A stretch of DNA of 64,000 bases from Arenibacter aquaticus (GTDB lineage Bacteria > Bacteroidota > Bacteroidia > Flavobacteriales > Flavobacteriaceae): NCBI RefSeq assembly GCF_003957295.1, contig NZ_RQPJ01000014.1:256060-320059 (forward strand), in the 5' to 3' direction. The translations under genes and the position numbers were made by a program. Below the pieces are notes generated by a model, which made no database searches, was not told the origin of the DNA, and worked only from the letters and a program-made list of their open reading frames with translations. Shown here one piece after another: positions 33,912 to 42,738 of the stretch (its first letter is position 1; every line of letters starts with the position of its first letter).

Positions 33912-35072
33912 ATGGTTTTAACCGATGAACTAACAGATTTTTTTTTAGAAACAAGGTCTTACACAGAAACTATATGCGAACCGCTGGAAACCGAGGATTA
34001 TGTGGTACAGCCTATTGTGGATGTATCCCCTCCTAAATGGCATTTGGGTCACACCACTTGGTTTTTTGAAGAGTTTATATTAAAAAATCACCTAAGGGGC
34101 TATGAATCCTACAACCCCAATTTTTCCTACGTTTTTAACAGCTACTATGAAACAGTGGGCAAAAGGGTGGTGCGTGCAGACCGTGGCAACCTGTCAAGGC
34201 CATCCGTATCCAAGGTATATGATTACAGGAAATATGTAACTCAACACATGGAAACCCTACTCAGGGAACCTACCTCCAAGGAGGTTCAAAACCTTGTGGA
34301 AATAGGCATTCATCACGAAAAACAACACCAGGAACTCCTCCTAACCGATATTAAATATATTCTAGGAAACAATCCTCTTTTGCCTGTATATAAGGCAAAC
34401 TACCAGGAGCACCTCAAAGAAAGGCAATCCCAGCAATGGCTTACCGTACCGGAGGGTATTTATGAAATAGGACATGCCTCTAAAGATTTCTGCTATGACA
34501 ATGAATTAGGTCGCCATAAAGTATACCTACAGCCCTTTTCCATTTCCAACAGTCTGGTAACCAATTTAGAATATTGTGCTTTTATAGAAGATGGTGGCTA
34601 CAAAAACTTTAAACTCTGGCATGCCGAGGGGTGGGATTGGGTGAAGGAGCATAACATTAAGGCTCCTTTATACTGGCACCTGATAGATGGTGAATGGCAG
34701 CATTATACTTTGAATGGGCTGCAAAAAATAAACAAACAAACCCCTGTCACCCACCTGTCCTATTTTGAGGCCTATGCCTTTGCCCAATGGAGAAATTGCA
34801 GACTGCCTACAGAATTTGAATGGGAAATAGGTTCCCAATATTTTAAATGGGGACAAAGGTGGGAATGGACAGAAAGTGCCTACTTACCTTACCCCAATTA
34901 CAAGAAAGCAGAAGGAGCGCTAGGTGAATACAACGGAAAGTTTATGGTAAACCAAAAGGTACTAAGAGGAAGCTCTGTAGCCACTCCCAACAAACACAAA
35001 AGACATACCTACCGGAACTTTTTTCAGCCCCAACTACGTTGGCAATACACAGGATTAAGGTTGGCCAAATAA
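33912..35072 (+). CDS. egtB: Ergothioneine biosynthesis sulfoxide synthase
   Basis: Non-heme iron enzyme that joins hercynine to a thiol (cysteine or gamma-glutamylcysteine) using O2. It has 386 residues. The N-terminal DinB-like domain has PPKWHLGHTTWFFEEF and the iron ligands in HHEKQHQELL. The C-terminal FGE-sulfatase-like domain shows RLPTEFEWE, a GGYKNF-type segment, VLRGSS and a terminal RHTYRNFF block. The length is on the short side for EgtB. It is the first gene of a compact egtB-egtD-DUF427 run, 16 bp from egtD. The substrate type cannot be read from the sequence. Confidence 0.92.
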   Translation: MVLTDELTDFFLETRSYTETICEPLETEDYVVQPIVDVSPPKWHLGHTTWFFEEFILKNHLRGYESYNPNFSYVFNSYYETVGKRVVRADRGNLSRPSVSKVYDYRKYVTQHMETLLREPTSKEVQNLVEIGIHHEKQHQELLLTDIKYILGNNPLLPVYKANYQEHLKERQSQQWLTVPEGIYEIGHASKDFCYDNELGRHKVYLQPFSISNSLVTNLEYCAFIEDGGYKNFKLWHAEGWDWVKEHNIKAPLYWHLIDGEWQHYTLNGLQKINKQTPVTHLSYFEAYAFAQWRNCRLPTEFEWEIGSQYFKWGQRWEWTESAYLPYPNYKKAEGALGEYNGKFMVNQKVLRGSSVATPNKHKRHTYRNFFQPQLRWQYTGLRLAK

Positions 35073-35088
35073 TTACGACAATAAATTT

Positions 35089-36060
35089 ATGGAAGAACGA
35101 ACTCTAATTAAAACCGACCTTCAATTTGCACAAGAGGTTAAAAAAGGACTTACAGATTTTCCGAAACACCTATCTTCAAAATTTATATATGATCAGAATG
35201 GGGATAGGATATTCCAAAAAATTATGGAGATGCCCTCCTATTATTTAACCAACTGTGAATACGATACCCTGAAAAGGAACCGCAGGAAAATTGTAGACCT
35301 ATTTACCCAAAACTCCAACTCCATCAACTTAATAGAATTGGGAGCCGGTGATGGTAAAAAAACAAAATTATTGCTGGAAGAACTTTCCAAGGGCAATACT
35401 TGCTTTAAATATAGCCCCATAGACATTAGTCAGAATGCCTTGGATCTATTACAATCCTCCCTATCCCAAGAGTACCCCAACATTAAGGTTGACCCCTACC
35501 AAGGAACCTATATAGAATCTTTAAAAACCATAGGCAATACTGGCGATGAGAAAAAAATTATATTATTCCTTGGCTCAAATATTGGAAACCTACTGCATGA
35601 GCAAGCCGTTCTTTTTTTACAGGAACTGAAAAAAACAATGAAAGATGAAGACATGATCTTTTTGGGCTGTGATCAAAAAAAAGACCCTCAGACCATATTG
35701 GATGCCTATAATGACCCCGAAGGTATTACCGAAGCTTTCAACAAGAATATTTTGGCCAGAATTAATACGGAGTTAGAAGGAAATTTTAATCTGGACAAAT
35801 TTAAACACTGGGAAGTCTATGACCCACAAACCGGTACGGCGAAAAGCTATTTGGTTTCCATAGAACCCCAAGATGTATCCATAAAGGCTCTTGATCTTGA
35901 ATTAACATTTGCCCAATGGGAAACCATACATACCGAAATATCCCAGAAATATGACGACCTTACCATTAATGCTCTAGTCGATAAGGCTGGGCTAAAAATA
36001 GCAAGGGCCTACGCTGACGACAGGGATTATTTTAAAAACTATATCCTAGTAAAAAAATAA
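35089..36060 (+). CDS. egtD: L-histidine N(alpha)-methyltransferase
   Basis: SAM-dependent enzyme that trimethylates histidine to hercynine, the first step of ergothioneine synthesis. It has 323 residues. Family features are the N-terminal PKHLSSKFIYDQNGDRIFQKI, the SAM site IELGAGDGKKTKLLLEEL, YSPIDIS, LGSNIGNL, and the CDQKKDPQTILDAYND block. Position directly after egtB supports the role. It consumes SAM, linking this operon to the metK region in the same window. Confidence 0.94.
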   Translation: MEERTLIKTDLQFAQEVKKGLTDFPKHLSSKFIYDQNGDRIFQKIMEMPSYYLTNCEYDTLKRNRRKIVDLFTQNSNSINLIELGAGDGKKTKLLLEELSKGNTCFKYSPIDISQNALDLLQSSLSQEYPNIKVDPYQGTYIESLKTIGNTGDEKKIILFLGSNIGNLLHEQAVLFLQELKKTMKDEDMIFLGCDQKKDPQTILDAYNDPEGITEAFNKNILARINTELEGNFNLDKFKHWEVYDPQTGTAKSYLVSIEPQDVSIKALDLELTFAQWETIHTEISQKYDDLTINALVDKAGLKIARAYADDRDYFKNYILVKK

Positions 36061-36107
36061 AATGCAAGGGCCAATGACCTCATTTCATTAATTCAAAACA
36101 AAACTTG

Positions 36108-36389
36108 ATGAAAGCTATTTGGAAAAATACGATTCTTGCAGAAAGTGACGAGACCACCGTAGTGGAAAACAACCATTACTTTCCTGCAGAAAGCATAAAA
36201 AAGAAGTATTTTACCCACAGTAACACTCATACCCGCTGTCCATGGAAAGGTAGGGCCTCCTACTACAATATTAAGGTAGCTGGAGAAGAAAACAAAGATG
36301 CAGCCTGGTATTACCCAGAAGTAAGTAAACTAGCAACACCTATTTAGGGAAGAATTGCATTTTGGAAAGGAGTTTCCGTTCAAGAATAA
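36108..36389 (+). pseudogene. DUF427 protein interrupted by an in-frame amber codon
   Basis: Starting from the ATG at 36108 (MKAIWKN; a TTG one codon upstream is less likely), the protein runs 79 residues through the DUF427 core (CPWKGRASYYNIKV, AAWYYPEVSK) to a TAG at 36345-36347. The same frame then continues GRIAFWKGVSVQE to a TAA at 36387-36389. This tail is the normal DUF427 ending (xxAFWKGV), and the expected residue at the stop is commonly Lys, one base change away. The gene is therefore either truncated by a nonsense mutation or read through. The missing piece is short, so residual function is possible. DUF427 is a fold of unknown role; this gene follows egtD by 47 bp. Confidence 0.75.
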
Positions 36390-36424
36390 GTGTCAACTAC
36401 CCTGTTACTTCAAAAAAACAGTTC

Positions 36425-36474
36425 TAAAAAAATTGATACAAACCGATACCGGCCAACCAAGCAGCAGGTATCGG
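36425..36474 (-). terminator. Terminator after the isoamylase-like domain gene
   Basis: CCGATACC/GGTATCGG hairpin, with a T-rich run including seven T on the minus strand about 8 bases after the stem. It lies 11 bp after the stop of the minus-strand gene. Confidence 0.5.
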
Positions 36475-36484
36475 CTGTTATACA

Positions 36485-36781
36485 TTACAATTCCAATACC
36501 GAATTCTCAGCACCGGCATAGTCGTTCCATTGGTAACGATCGGCTTCCGCCTCGTTAACATAACTACCATCCACAATATACTTGAATTCAAAGGTTTTTT
36601 CCTTTGGCAAATCAAAAGTACCCTTAAATGTTCCGTTCTTTAATTTCTTTAAAGCACTCCCTTTCGGGCTCCAATTGTTAAAATCACCTACAACAGCAAC
36701 CTTCTTGGCATCCTCCGCAGGCACTGAAAAAGTAACCTTACAAACTGGTTTAGTTTTTAAATATTGTTTTGTAATTCCCAT
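36485..36781 (-). CDS. Isoamylase early set (CBM48-like) domain protein
   Basis: 98 residues from the ATG at 36781; a GTG two codons upstream is possible. The whole protein is one carbohydrate-module-like beta sandwich: CKVTFSVPAEDAKKVAVVGD, FNNWSP, LKKLKNGTFKGTFDLP, FEFKYIVDG, and a C-terminal DRYQWNDYAGAENSVLEL. Such single-domain proteins resemble the glycogen-binding domain of AMP kinase and early set domain of branching enzymes. No catalytic domain is attached. The role is unknown; it is monocistronic. Confidence 0.85.
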   Translation of the reverse strand: MGITKQYLKTKPVCKVTFSVPAEDAKKVAVVGDFNNWSPKGSALKKLKNGTFKGTFDLPKEKTFEFKYIVDGSYVNEAEADRYQWNDYAGAENSVLEL

Positions 36782-36941
36782 AACCACCTAATTTTAGATT
36801 AAAAAGCAAAATTACACTTTTAAAGTGCTCATTTACAATGATCAATGTCATTTTTATCAATTTCTTAAAATAAGTTTAACAATTGATTCGCTTTAATAAT
36901 TTAAGTGGGTTTTATTGGCAAGAATACAAGCCTGCACACGG

Positions 36942-38018
36942 TCATTTTAATATCCCTACAATCTTATCTATCTCATTTTCTGTGTTATAAAAATGAAAAC
37001 TTAACCTAATTCCGCTTCCGCGCAGGGCACAAATCACATTTTGCCGCATTAATTTATCATACATTTCCTTACCCCCTTTAATATTAAAAATAGAACTATG
37101 GTCCTTTCTGCTTACCACAGCTTCCTCCAAAACCCCTAAACCTTCCAAACTTTCTTTTGCCTTATGCGTAAGTTTTCCAATTTTATCGCCTATACGCTCC
37201 ATCCCAATATCCGATAAAAAACCCAAGGAATATTTTAAACTTCCAAAGTTCAGGGTGTCCAAATGCCCAGGTTCAAATCGCTTTGCAAAGGAAATACGTT
37301 CCTTGTCTTCCAGCTTGCCTTGGACAGCGTTAAAACCGGATGACAAGGGGGTAAATTTATCTTCCATTCCAACACCGAACATCATAAAACCGTTGCCGTA
37401 ACCTCCCAACAACCATTTATAGGAACTTGCAGCCAGTACATCTATGCCCGACTCCTTAAAATTAAAATTTTCCGTGCCTAGGTATTGGGTACCATCTGCT
37501 ATTATTATAAGGTTAGGGAACTCTTCTTTTAATTGTCTTAGGAATTCCAAATCTATTTTTATTCCGTTTAGCCATTGTACCAAACTCAAGGCCAAAATAT
37601 CAAAATGGCCCGTTTTTATTTTATTATAAATATTTTCTTCCAGGTTTTCATTGATTTCCGCATAGTCAACTTTACACCCTCTAGATTCAAACGGCCAATT
37701 TACCGACGGATAATCGCCCTTCAATAAAAGAACATTGCGTTCCCTGCCTATTCCTTCCAACAAAAGATTAAGACCCATTGAAAAATTGGGCACCAAGGCC
37801 ACATTTTCCTTTGGACAACCAAAAAAGTCTCCAATGCTATTTCTGGTGTCATCCAATAGAATGTGTGATGACATTTTCATCTGGCTACCACCAATGAGAA
37901 AATCAAGATCATGTTCCTGCCGCCATTCCAAAAGTCCGTCGTACAGCAGGCCAGAAGTTGCAGTGTTCAGGTAGGTATATTGACTTAAAACCGGGAATTG
38001 TTTAATAATCTTTTGCAT
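36942..38018 (-). CDS. Class V aminotransferase-like PLP enzyme
   Basis: 358 residues from the ATG at 38018 (MQKIIKQFPVL); the reading frame is open 29 codons further up but that part is not domain-like. Family motifs are YLNTATSGLL near the N terminus, ADGTQYLGTENFNF and the PLP lysine in AASSYKWLLGGYGNGFM. It belongs with cysteine-desulfurase/kynureninase-like class V enzymes, but no loop Cys typical of desulfurases is obvious. It sits 0.6 kb from the egt operon on the opposite strand. An EgtE-type C-S lyase role is possible but speculative. Confidence 0.8.
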   Translation of the reverse strand: MQKIIKQFPVLSQYTYLNTATSGLLYDGLLEWRQEHDLDFLIGGSQMKMSSHILLDDTRNSIGDFFGCPKENVALVPNFSMGLNLLLEGIGRERNVLLLKGDYPSVNWPFESRGCKVDYAEINENLEENIYNKIKTGHFDILALSLVQWLNGIKIDLEFLRQLKEEFPNLIIIADGTQYLGTENFNFKESGIDVLAASSYKWLLGGYGNGFMMFGVGMEDKFTPLSSGFNAVQGKLEDKERISFAKRFEPGHLDTLNFGSLKYSLGFLSDIGMERIGDKIGKLTHKAKESLEGLGVLEEAVVSRKDHSSIFNIKGGKEMYDKLMRQNVICALRGSGIRLSFHFYNTENEIDKIVGILK

Positions 38019-38074
38019 ATCAAAATTGATGAAATTTGTATTTATGGTATCTTTACGGAAAGATAGTGATAAGC

Positions 38075-38464
38075 ATGTTCTCCAGAAACAAAAAAACATC
38101 AACAATTGAGGCGGAACAGCATGAAATGCTGGAATATGCCCAAACCAGGATTAAACAGAAAAAACGCTTATACAACCATTTTGTCCTTTTCTTAATAGGA
38201 AGTGTTTTTATGATAATCATCAACAAAATACTTAAGTACGGTGTTGAGTACAATTGGTTTGTTTGGGCCATTACCTTCTGGGCCTTTTTGTTTATAATCC
38301 ATATTTTTAATGTATTTATTACTTCAAAATTCATGGGAAGGGATTGGGAGCGAAAACAGCGCGAAAAACTGGTTCTAAAACAAAAAGAAAAAATAGCCGA
38401 ATTACAAAAAGAAATAGAAACCGATTTTCCATTATCCCACATAAATAAAAAAAAAGAAGCGTGA
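38075..38464 (+). CDS. 2TM domain protein
   Basis: 129 residues from the ATG at 38075; an in-frame ATG at 38036 would add 13 residues. The order is charged N terminus, two hydrophobic segments (HFVLFLIGSVFMIIINKIL and WFVWAITFWAFLFIIHIF), then a Lys/Glu-rich coiled-coil-like C terminus (EKLVLKQKEKIAELQKEI). This is the 2TM-domain architecture common in Bacteroidota. Function is unknown. Its stop overlaps the GTG start of folA by four bases, so translation is probably coupled. Confidence 0.82.
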   Translation: MFSRNKKTSTIEAEQHEMLEYAQTRIKQKKRLYNHFVLFLIGSVFMIIINKILKYGVEYNWFVWAITFWAFLFIIHIFNVFITSKFMGRDWERKQREKLVLKQKEKIAELQKEIETDFPLSHINKKKEA

Positions 38465-38955
38465 ATACCCTTACCATTATTGCCGCCGCCGCCGAGAACA
38501 ATGCCTTAGGAAAAAACAACGACCTATTATGGCATTTACCCGATGATTTTAAGCGATTTAAAAGCCTTACCTCCGGACATAAAATAATCATGGGGCGCAA
38601 AACTTTTGAGAGCTTCCCCAAGCCCTTGCCCAATAGAACACATATCATAATTACCAGGGATAAGGACTATGAGGTTGGCCATGCAGATTGTATGGTGGTC
38701 CATAGCATGGACGAAGCACTGGCACTTGTTAAGGAAGATCCCCTAGCCTTTATAATAGGGGGTGGTGAAATCTACAAAATAGGCATGGAATACGCCAACC
38801 ATATGGAACTAACCAGGGTTCACGGATCATTTGAAGCGGATACGTTCTTTCCTGATTTTGATGAAGACCAATGGGAATTGACCAATAAGGAACACCACCC
38901 CAAGGACGAGCGACATAAATATGATTTCACCTATTTAACCTATATTAAAAAGTAA
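38461..38955 (+). CDS. folA: Dihydrofolate reductase
   Basis: NADPH-dependent DHFR that regenerates tetrahydrofolate, 164 residues. Signatures are AAENNALGKNNDLLWHLPDDFKRFK (with the catalytic acidic residue in this block), MGRKTFESFP, and IIGGGEIYKIGM. The start codon is GTG at 38461, overlapping the TGA of the 2TM gene (GTGA). No later ATG keeps the first beta strand. Works with ThyA in this window. Confidence 0.96.
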   Translation: MNTLTIIAAAAENNALGKNNDLLWHLPDDFKRFKSLTSGHKIIMGRKTFESFPKPLPNRTHIIITRDKDYEVGHADCMVVHSMDEALALVKEDPLAFIIGGGEIYKIGMEYANHMELTRVHGSFEADTFFPDFDEDQWELTNKEHHPKDERHKYDFTYLTYIKK

Positions 38956-39054
38956 ATAGCTCCCATTAAAAACGGTACATGCCTCTGAATTTAAAATATT
39001 ATGCCTTGCTCTATCTATAGTGATAATTCCTAGGCCATAATCCTAGAAATACGA

Positions 39055-39849
39055 CTAAAAATCCAAAAATTGGGCAGAATAGGGCACCGTAATATCTTTT
39101 AAGAAATCCTTTAAGATCAAGACATCACCATTGGTAAAGAATTGATGTTTTCCAACGGGTAAGGAGGATCCTTCGTTAAATAATCCGTACTTCTGCAAAA
39201 TATTTTTGGTCTGCTTGGCCACCCCCTCGCCCGAATCTATAATTCTTATGTTTTTGGGCAACATCTCCTTCAACAAAGGAATTAAATAAGGGTAATGCGT
39301 ACACCCCAATACCAACTGATCTATACCTTTCTTTAACATGGGCTCCAGGTATTTTTGCAACAACTCCCGTGTTCTATCAGAATACACCTCACCCTGCTCT
39401 ATCAATTCTACCAGCCCCGTGCCCTCTTGTTCCAACACCGTTATTCCATTGGCATGGTTCTCAGATGTATGGTGAAACAAAGCACTGGACAAAGTGCCCT
39501 TGGTCGCCAGGACCCCAACGGTCTTGGTCTTGGAGTTTAAGGCTGCTGGTTTTATAGCAGGTTCAATGCCTATCAGGGGAATCTTGTATAATTTACGAAG
39601 CTCTGTTATGGCATTTGTTGTAGCGGTATTACAGGCTACAATTATAAGTTTACAGCCTTTATTTTTTAGAAATTCAACATTCTTAATACTTAGCTGTACT
39701 ATCTGGTCTTTAGTCCTTTCCCCATATGGGGCATTTTTACTATCGGCCAAATAAAGTGTGTCTTCATTGGGGAGCATTCTACTAACCTCCCTCCATATAG
39801 AGGTACCTCCAATGCCCGAATCAAAAATACCTATGGGACCTTTATTCAT
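39055..39849 (-). CDS. murI: Glutamate racemase
   Basis: Cofactor-independent racemase that supplies D-glutamate for peptidoglycan, 264 residues. Both catalytic cysteines are seen: VACNTATTNA and LGCTHYPYLIP. The N-terminal IGIFDSGIGGTSI block and the YGERTKDQI segment are typical. It lies near mpl on the same strand, 119 bp downstream of it, both cell-wall genes. Confidence 0.97.
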   Translation of the reverse strand: MNKGPIGIFDSGIGGTSIWREVSRMLPNEDTLYLADSKNAPYGERTKDQIVQLSIKNVEFLKNKGCKLIIVACNTATTNAITELRKLYKIPLIGIEPAIKPAALNSKTKTVGVLATKGTLSSALFHHTSENHANGITVLEQEGTGLVELIEQGEVYSDRTRELLQKYLEPMLKKGIDQLVLGCTHYPYLIPLLKEMLPKNIRIIDSGEGVAKQTKNILQKYGLFNEGSSLPVGKHQFFTNGDVLILKDFLKDITVPYSAQFLDF

Positions 39850-39968
39850 TTAAAACAAATGATTTAACTGCATTAAAAGTACATTAATATTGCCTTTTAA
39901 TACAGTACTTCGCCAAAATTTACATCCAAATGACACACAAAAGGAAAACTGCCCAACCTAATTAAAAA

Positions 39969-41330
39969 TTAATTGGCCTGAACCAGCTCCTTAACCTCAT
40001 CCAGATCTAATCCTCCATAATTCCCTGAACTCATTAAAAGCAGTACTGAGTTATCATATCCCTCTCCAAAAACAAAATTTTTAAATACTTCAGCATCGGT
40101 AAAAATCTGTAGATCATTACGCTGGAAAGCTTCTGATATTTGTTCCGGGGAAACCTCCTTAAGCTTTTTTATCCTAACCGACTCGGGCAAATAGAAAACT
40201 GCTGCCACATCTGCAGCATCCAATGCCCCTTTATACTCTTTTAAAAATTCGGGATTAAAGCTACTATAGGTATGTAGCTCCAAACAGGCAATTAGCTTTT
40301 TGTTAGGGTATTGTTCCTTTACTGCCTTGGTAGTGGCCATCACCTTACTTGGGGAATGGGCAAAATCCTTATATGCAACACTGGTTTTCCCCTCTGCTAT
40401 TTTTTCCAACCTTTTGGAAGCTCCTTTAAAAGAAGCTATGGCCTCATAAAAGTCGTCCTCATCAACCCCCATATTTTGGCAAATCCATTTAGCTCCTGCC
40501 AAATTGCTCAGGTTATGCCTGCCAAAAATTTCTATGGGCATGGGTCCTTCGGGAGTTTCCAATATGGATTGTCCGTTTTCCACCTGGTATTCCGGGGTTC
40601 TATAAGCCAGTTTTCTTATAGGGTTCTCCGAGGCGTTAACCACCCTGTTTACCTCAGCATCCTCTTCGTTATAAGTGATACTCCCCCCCTTTACAATACT
40701 ATCTACAAAAACCTGAAATTGTTCCACATAATTTTCATAGGTAGGAAAAACATTAATATGATCCCAAGCAATGCCGCTTAGAAGGGCTATATTAGGTTGG
40801 TACAAATGAAACTTGGGCCTTCTGTCAATTGGCGATGAGAGGTATTCATCCCCTTCCAGCACTATAAAATCATTTTCATCGGTAAGATGCACCATACGGT
40901 CAAAACCGTCCAATTGGGCTCCTACCATATAATCTACCGCTATATCGTGGTAATTTAACACATGTAATATCATGGACGTTATAGTAGTTTTCCCATGACT
41001 TCCGCCGATGACCACCCTAGTCTTATCCTTGGATTGCTCATAAAGAAATTCAGGGTAAGAGTAAATTTTTACCCCCAACTCCTGGGCCTTTATAAGCTCT
41101 GGATTATCAGCCTTGGCATGCATACCCAAAATTACCGCATCCAAACTCTTATCTATTTTTTCCGGAAACCAACCAAACGATGTAGGCAAAAGCCCTTTAG
41201 ACTCCAGCCTGGTCTTGGAAGGTTCAAAAATTACATCATCACTGCCCGAAATAACATATCCTTTATGATGCAAGGCCAACGCCAAATTGTGCATGGCACT
41301 GCCCCCAATTGCGATAAAATGTATACGCAT
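39969..41330 (-). CDS. mpl: UDP-N-acetylmuramate--tripeptide ligase
   Basis: Mur-ligase family enzyme that attaches recycled L-Ala-gamma-D-Glu-meso-Dap to UDP-MurNAc. It has 453 residues from the ATG at 41330 (MRIHFIAIGGSAMHNLA); an upstream ATG 16 codons earlier adds non-conserved residues. The motifs are the ATP loop GGSHGKTTITSM, EGDEYLSSPID, SGIAWDHINVFPTYE, and FGRHNLSNLAGA. The IGGxAM N-terminal pattern fits Mpl better than MurC. murI follows. Confidence 0.9.
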   Translation of the reverse strand: MRIHFIAIGGSAMHNLALALHHKGYVISGSDDVIFEPSKTRLESKGLLPTSFGWFPEKIDKSLDAVILGMHAKADNPELIKAQELGVKIYSYPEFLYEQSKDKTRVVIGGSHGKTTITSMILHVLNYHDIAVDYMVGAQLDGFDRMVHLTDENDFIVLEGDEYLSSPIDRRPKFHLYQPNIALLSGIAWDHINVFPTYENYVEQFQVFVDSIVKGGSITYNEEDAEVNRVVNASENPIRKLAYRTPEYQVENGQSILETPEGPMPIEIFGRHNLSNLAGAKWICQNMGVDEDDFYEAIASFKGASKRLEKIAEGKTSVAYKDFAHSPSKVMATTKAVKEQYPNKKLIACLELHTYSSFNPEFLKEYKGALDAADVAAVFYLPESVRIKKLKEVSPEQISEAFQRNDLQIFTDAEVFKNFVFGEGYDNSVLLLMSSGNYGGLDLDEVKELVQAN

Positions 41331-41707
41331 TAAATATTGATTTAAGCGGTAAAGATAAGCATTGTTATAGGCTATCAAAAAAAGTTAACGAATGGATTAG
41401 AAGTTGTTAATATATTCCTACAAAGTAATGCCTCCTAAGACCAATTATTTTTATTTTAGTAGAAAAGAATAGTATCCATGCCCTGTGCACTTTTACAGCT
41501 TCTTTTATGCTTACACATTATGCCGGTACCTACCCAAAATATGTTGTTTTTTTGGGAGCTACCGATAGGCAGCAGGTCCCTAACAAATTAGTTTAGCTAG
41601 CGGTACAACCAAGAAGTATGCAAATCCATATTAATTGGACTGCGATGGACCAAGCTGAATAGACACAGGGACAGAAGCCCTTTTAACTAAATTAAAAAAT
41701 AGTAAAC
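41331..41707. other. 377-base gene-free stretch between mpl and the SDR gene
   Basis: This divergent region must hold promoters for both neighbours. I see no RNA fold or repeat. A 29-codon open frame (41507-41596, plus) encodes a peptide containing YPKYVVFLGATDRQQVP. It has no recognised family and may be chance or a gene remnant. Confidence 0.4.
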
Positions 41708-42493
41708 ATGAACATTTCTCTTATAGGTAAAAAAGCAATGATAGGCGGCAGTAGCCGGGGAATAGGAAGGGCCATTGCCCAACAATTGGCCGCCAGTGGT
41801 GCCAGTGTAACCGTAATGGCGCGCAGTGAAGACAAATTGAACGCCTTGGTATCCAGTTTACCTACCAACAACGGGCAAAAACATCAATATTTAGTGGTAG
41901 ACTATTCCAATTTTGAAGCCTATAAAAAAACTATCACCACATTTTTTAAAACAAACTCCGTAGATATCCTGGTAAACAATACCCAGGGTCCTGCTGCTGG
42001 GGGAGCCTTAGAAAAAAAGGTAGATGACTATCAAGAAGCCTTTGATCTATTATTTAAAACTGTAGTATACACAACAGAAATGGCCCTTAAAGGCATGATG
42101 GCCCAAAACCATGGACGAATTATAAATATAGCCTCCGTTTCCGTTAAGGAACCCCTTGCGTATTTATCACTTTCCAATAGCATACGGGCAGCCGTTGTAA
42201 CCTGGTCCAAAACCCTGGCCAGTGATGTAGGCCCATACAATATTACTGTAAACAGTACCCTAACGGGATACTTTAATACTGAAAGATTAAAAAACTTAAA
42301 TGCCACCAAGGCAAAATCATTGGGAGTGCCTATTTCAGAAGTAGAGGAACAAATGCTTACCCAAGTACCCCTTAGGCGATTTGGCGACCCTGCGGAGTAT
42401 GGGCAATTTGTCACTTTTCTGGCCTCTGACCAAGCTTCGTTCATCACGGGCACCAACATTCCCATTGACGGTGGTTTGCTTAAGTCGTTTTAA
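41708..42493 (+). CDS. SDR family oxidoreductase with non-canonical active site
   Basis: 261-residue Rossmann protein. The nucleotide-binding loop is GGSSRGIGRAIA (residues 13-24), and NNTQGP replaces the usual NNAG. The catalytic Ser is probably in IASVS. Aligning back from the conserved KTLA helix (168-171), the canonical YxxxK becomes Ser156 and Arg160 (SNSIR). A known SDR subgroup related to beta-ketoacyl reductases has LSN..R here, so this is likely a subfamily feature rather than a mutation. The substrate is unknown. It stands alone on the plus strand. Confidence 0.85.
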   Translation: MNISLIGKKAMIGGSSRGIGRAIAQQLAASGASVTVMARSEDKLNALVSSLPTNNGQKHQYLVVDYSNFEAYKKTITTFFKTNSVDILVNNTQGPAAGGALEKKVDDYQEAFDLLFKTVVYTTEMALKGMMAQNHGRIINIASVSVKEPLAYLSLSNSIRAAVVTWSKTLASDVGPYNITVNSTLTGYFNTERLKNLNATKAKSLGVPISEVEEQMLTQVPLRRFGDPAEYGQFVTFLASDQASFITGTNIPIDGGLLKSF

Positions 42494-42738
42494 GACCAAA
42501 ATAAGAGCAGTAGGGCTTATAAAATATATCTGGAGCCCAAAAAATACAATATATACAAAGACAATTCTAACTAAGTTCTCCAAGGAAATTTATTTGAGTA
42601 TTTTTTTTAAGCAACGTTGGTATTCTTTTTGCATCTATACATTCCAGGGAGCGTTAACTAACCTAATAGGGGCATTCCCTCGTTCCCGGTTGTCCCCCAG
42701 CAACAGATATACCAATTTTGTTCCTTAAATTAATACGA

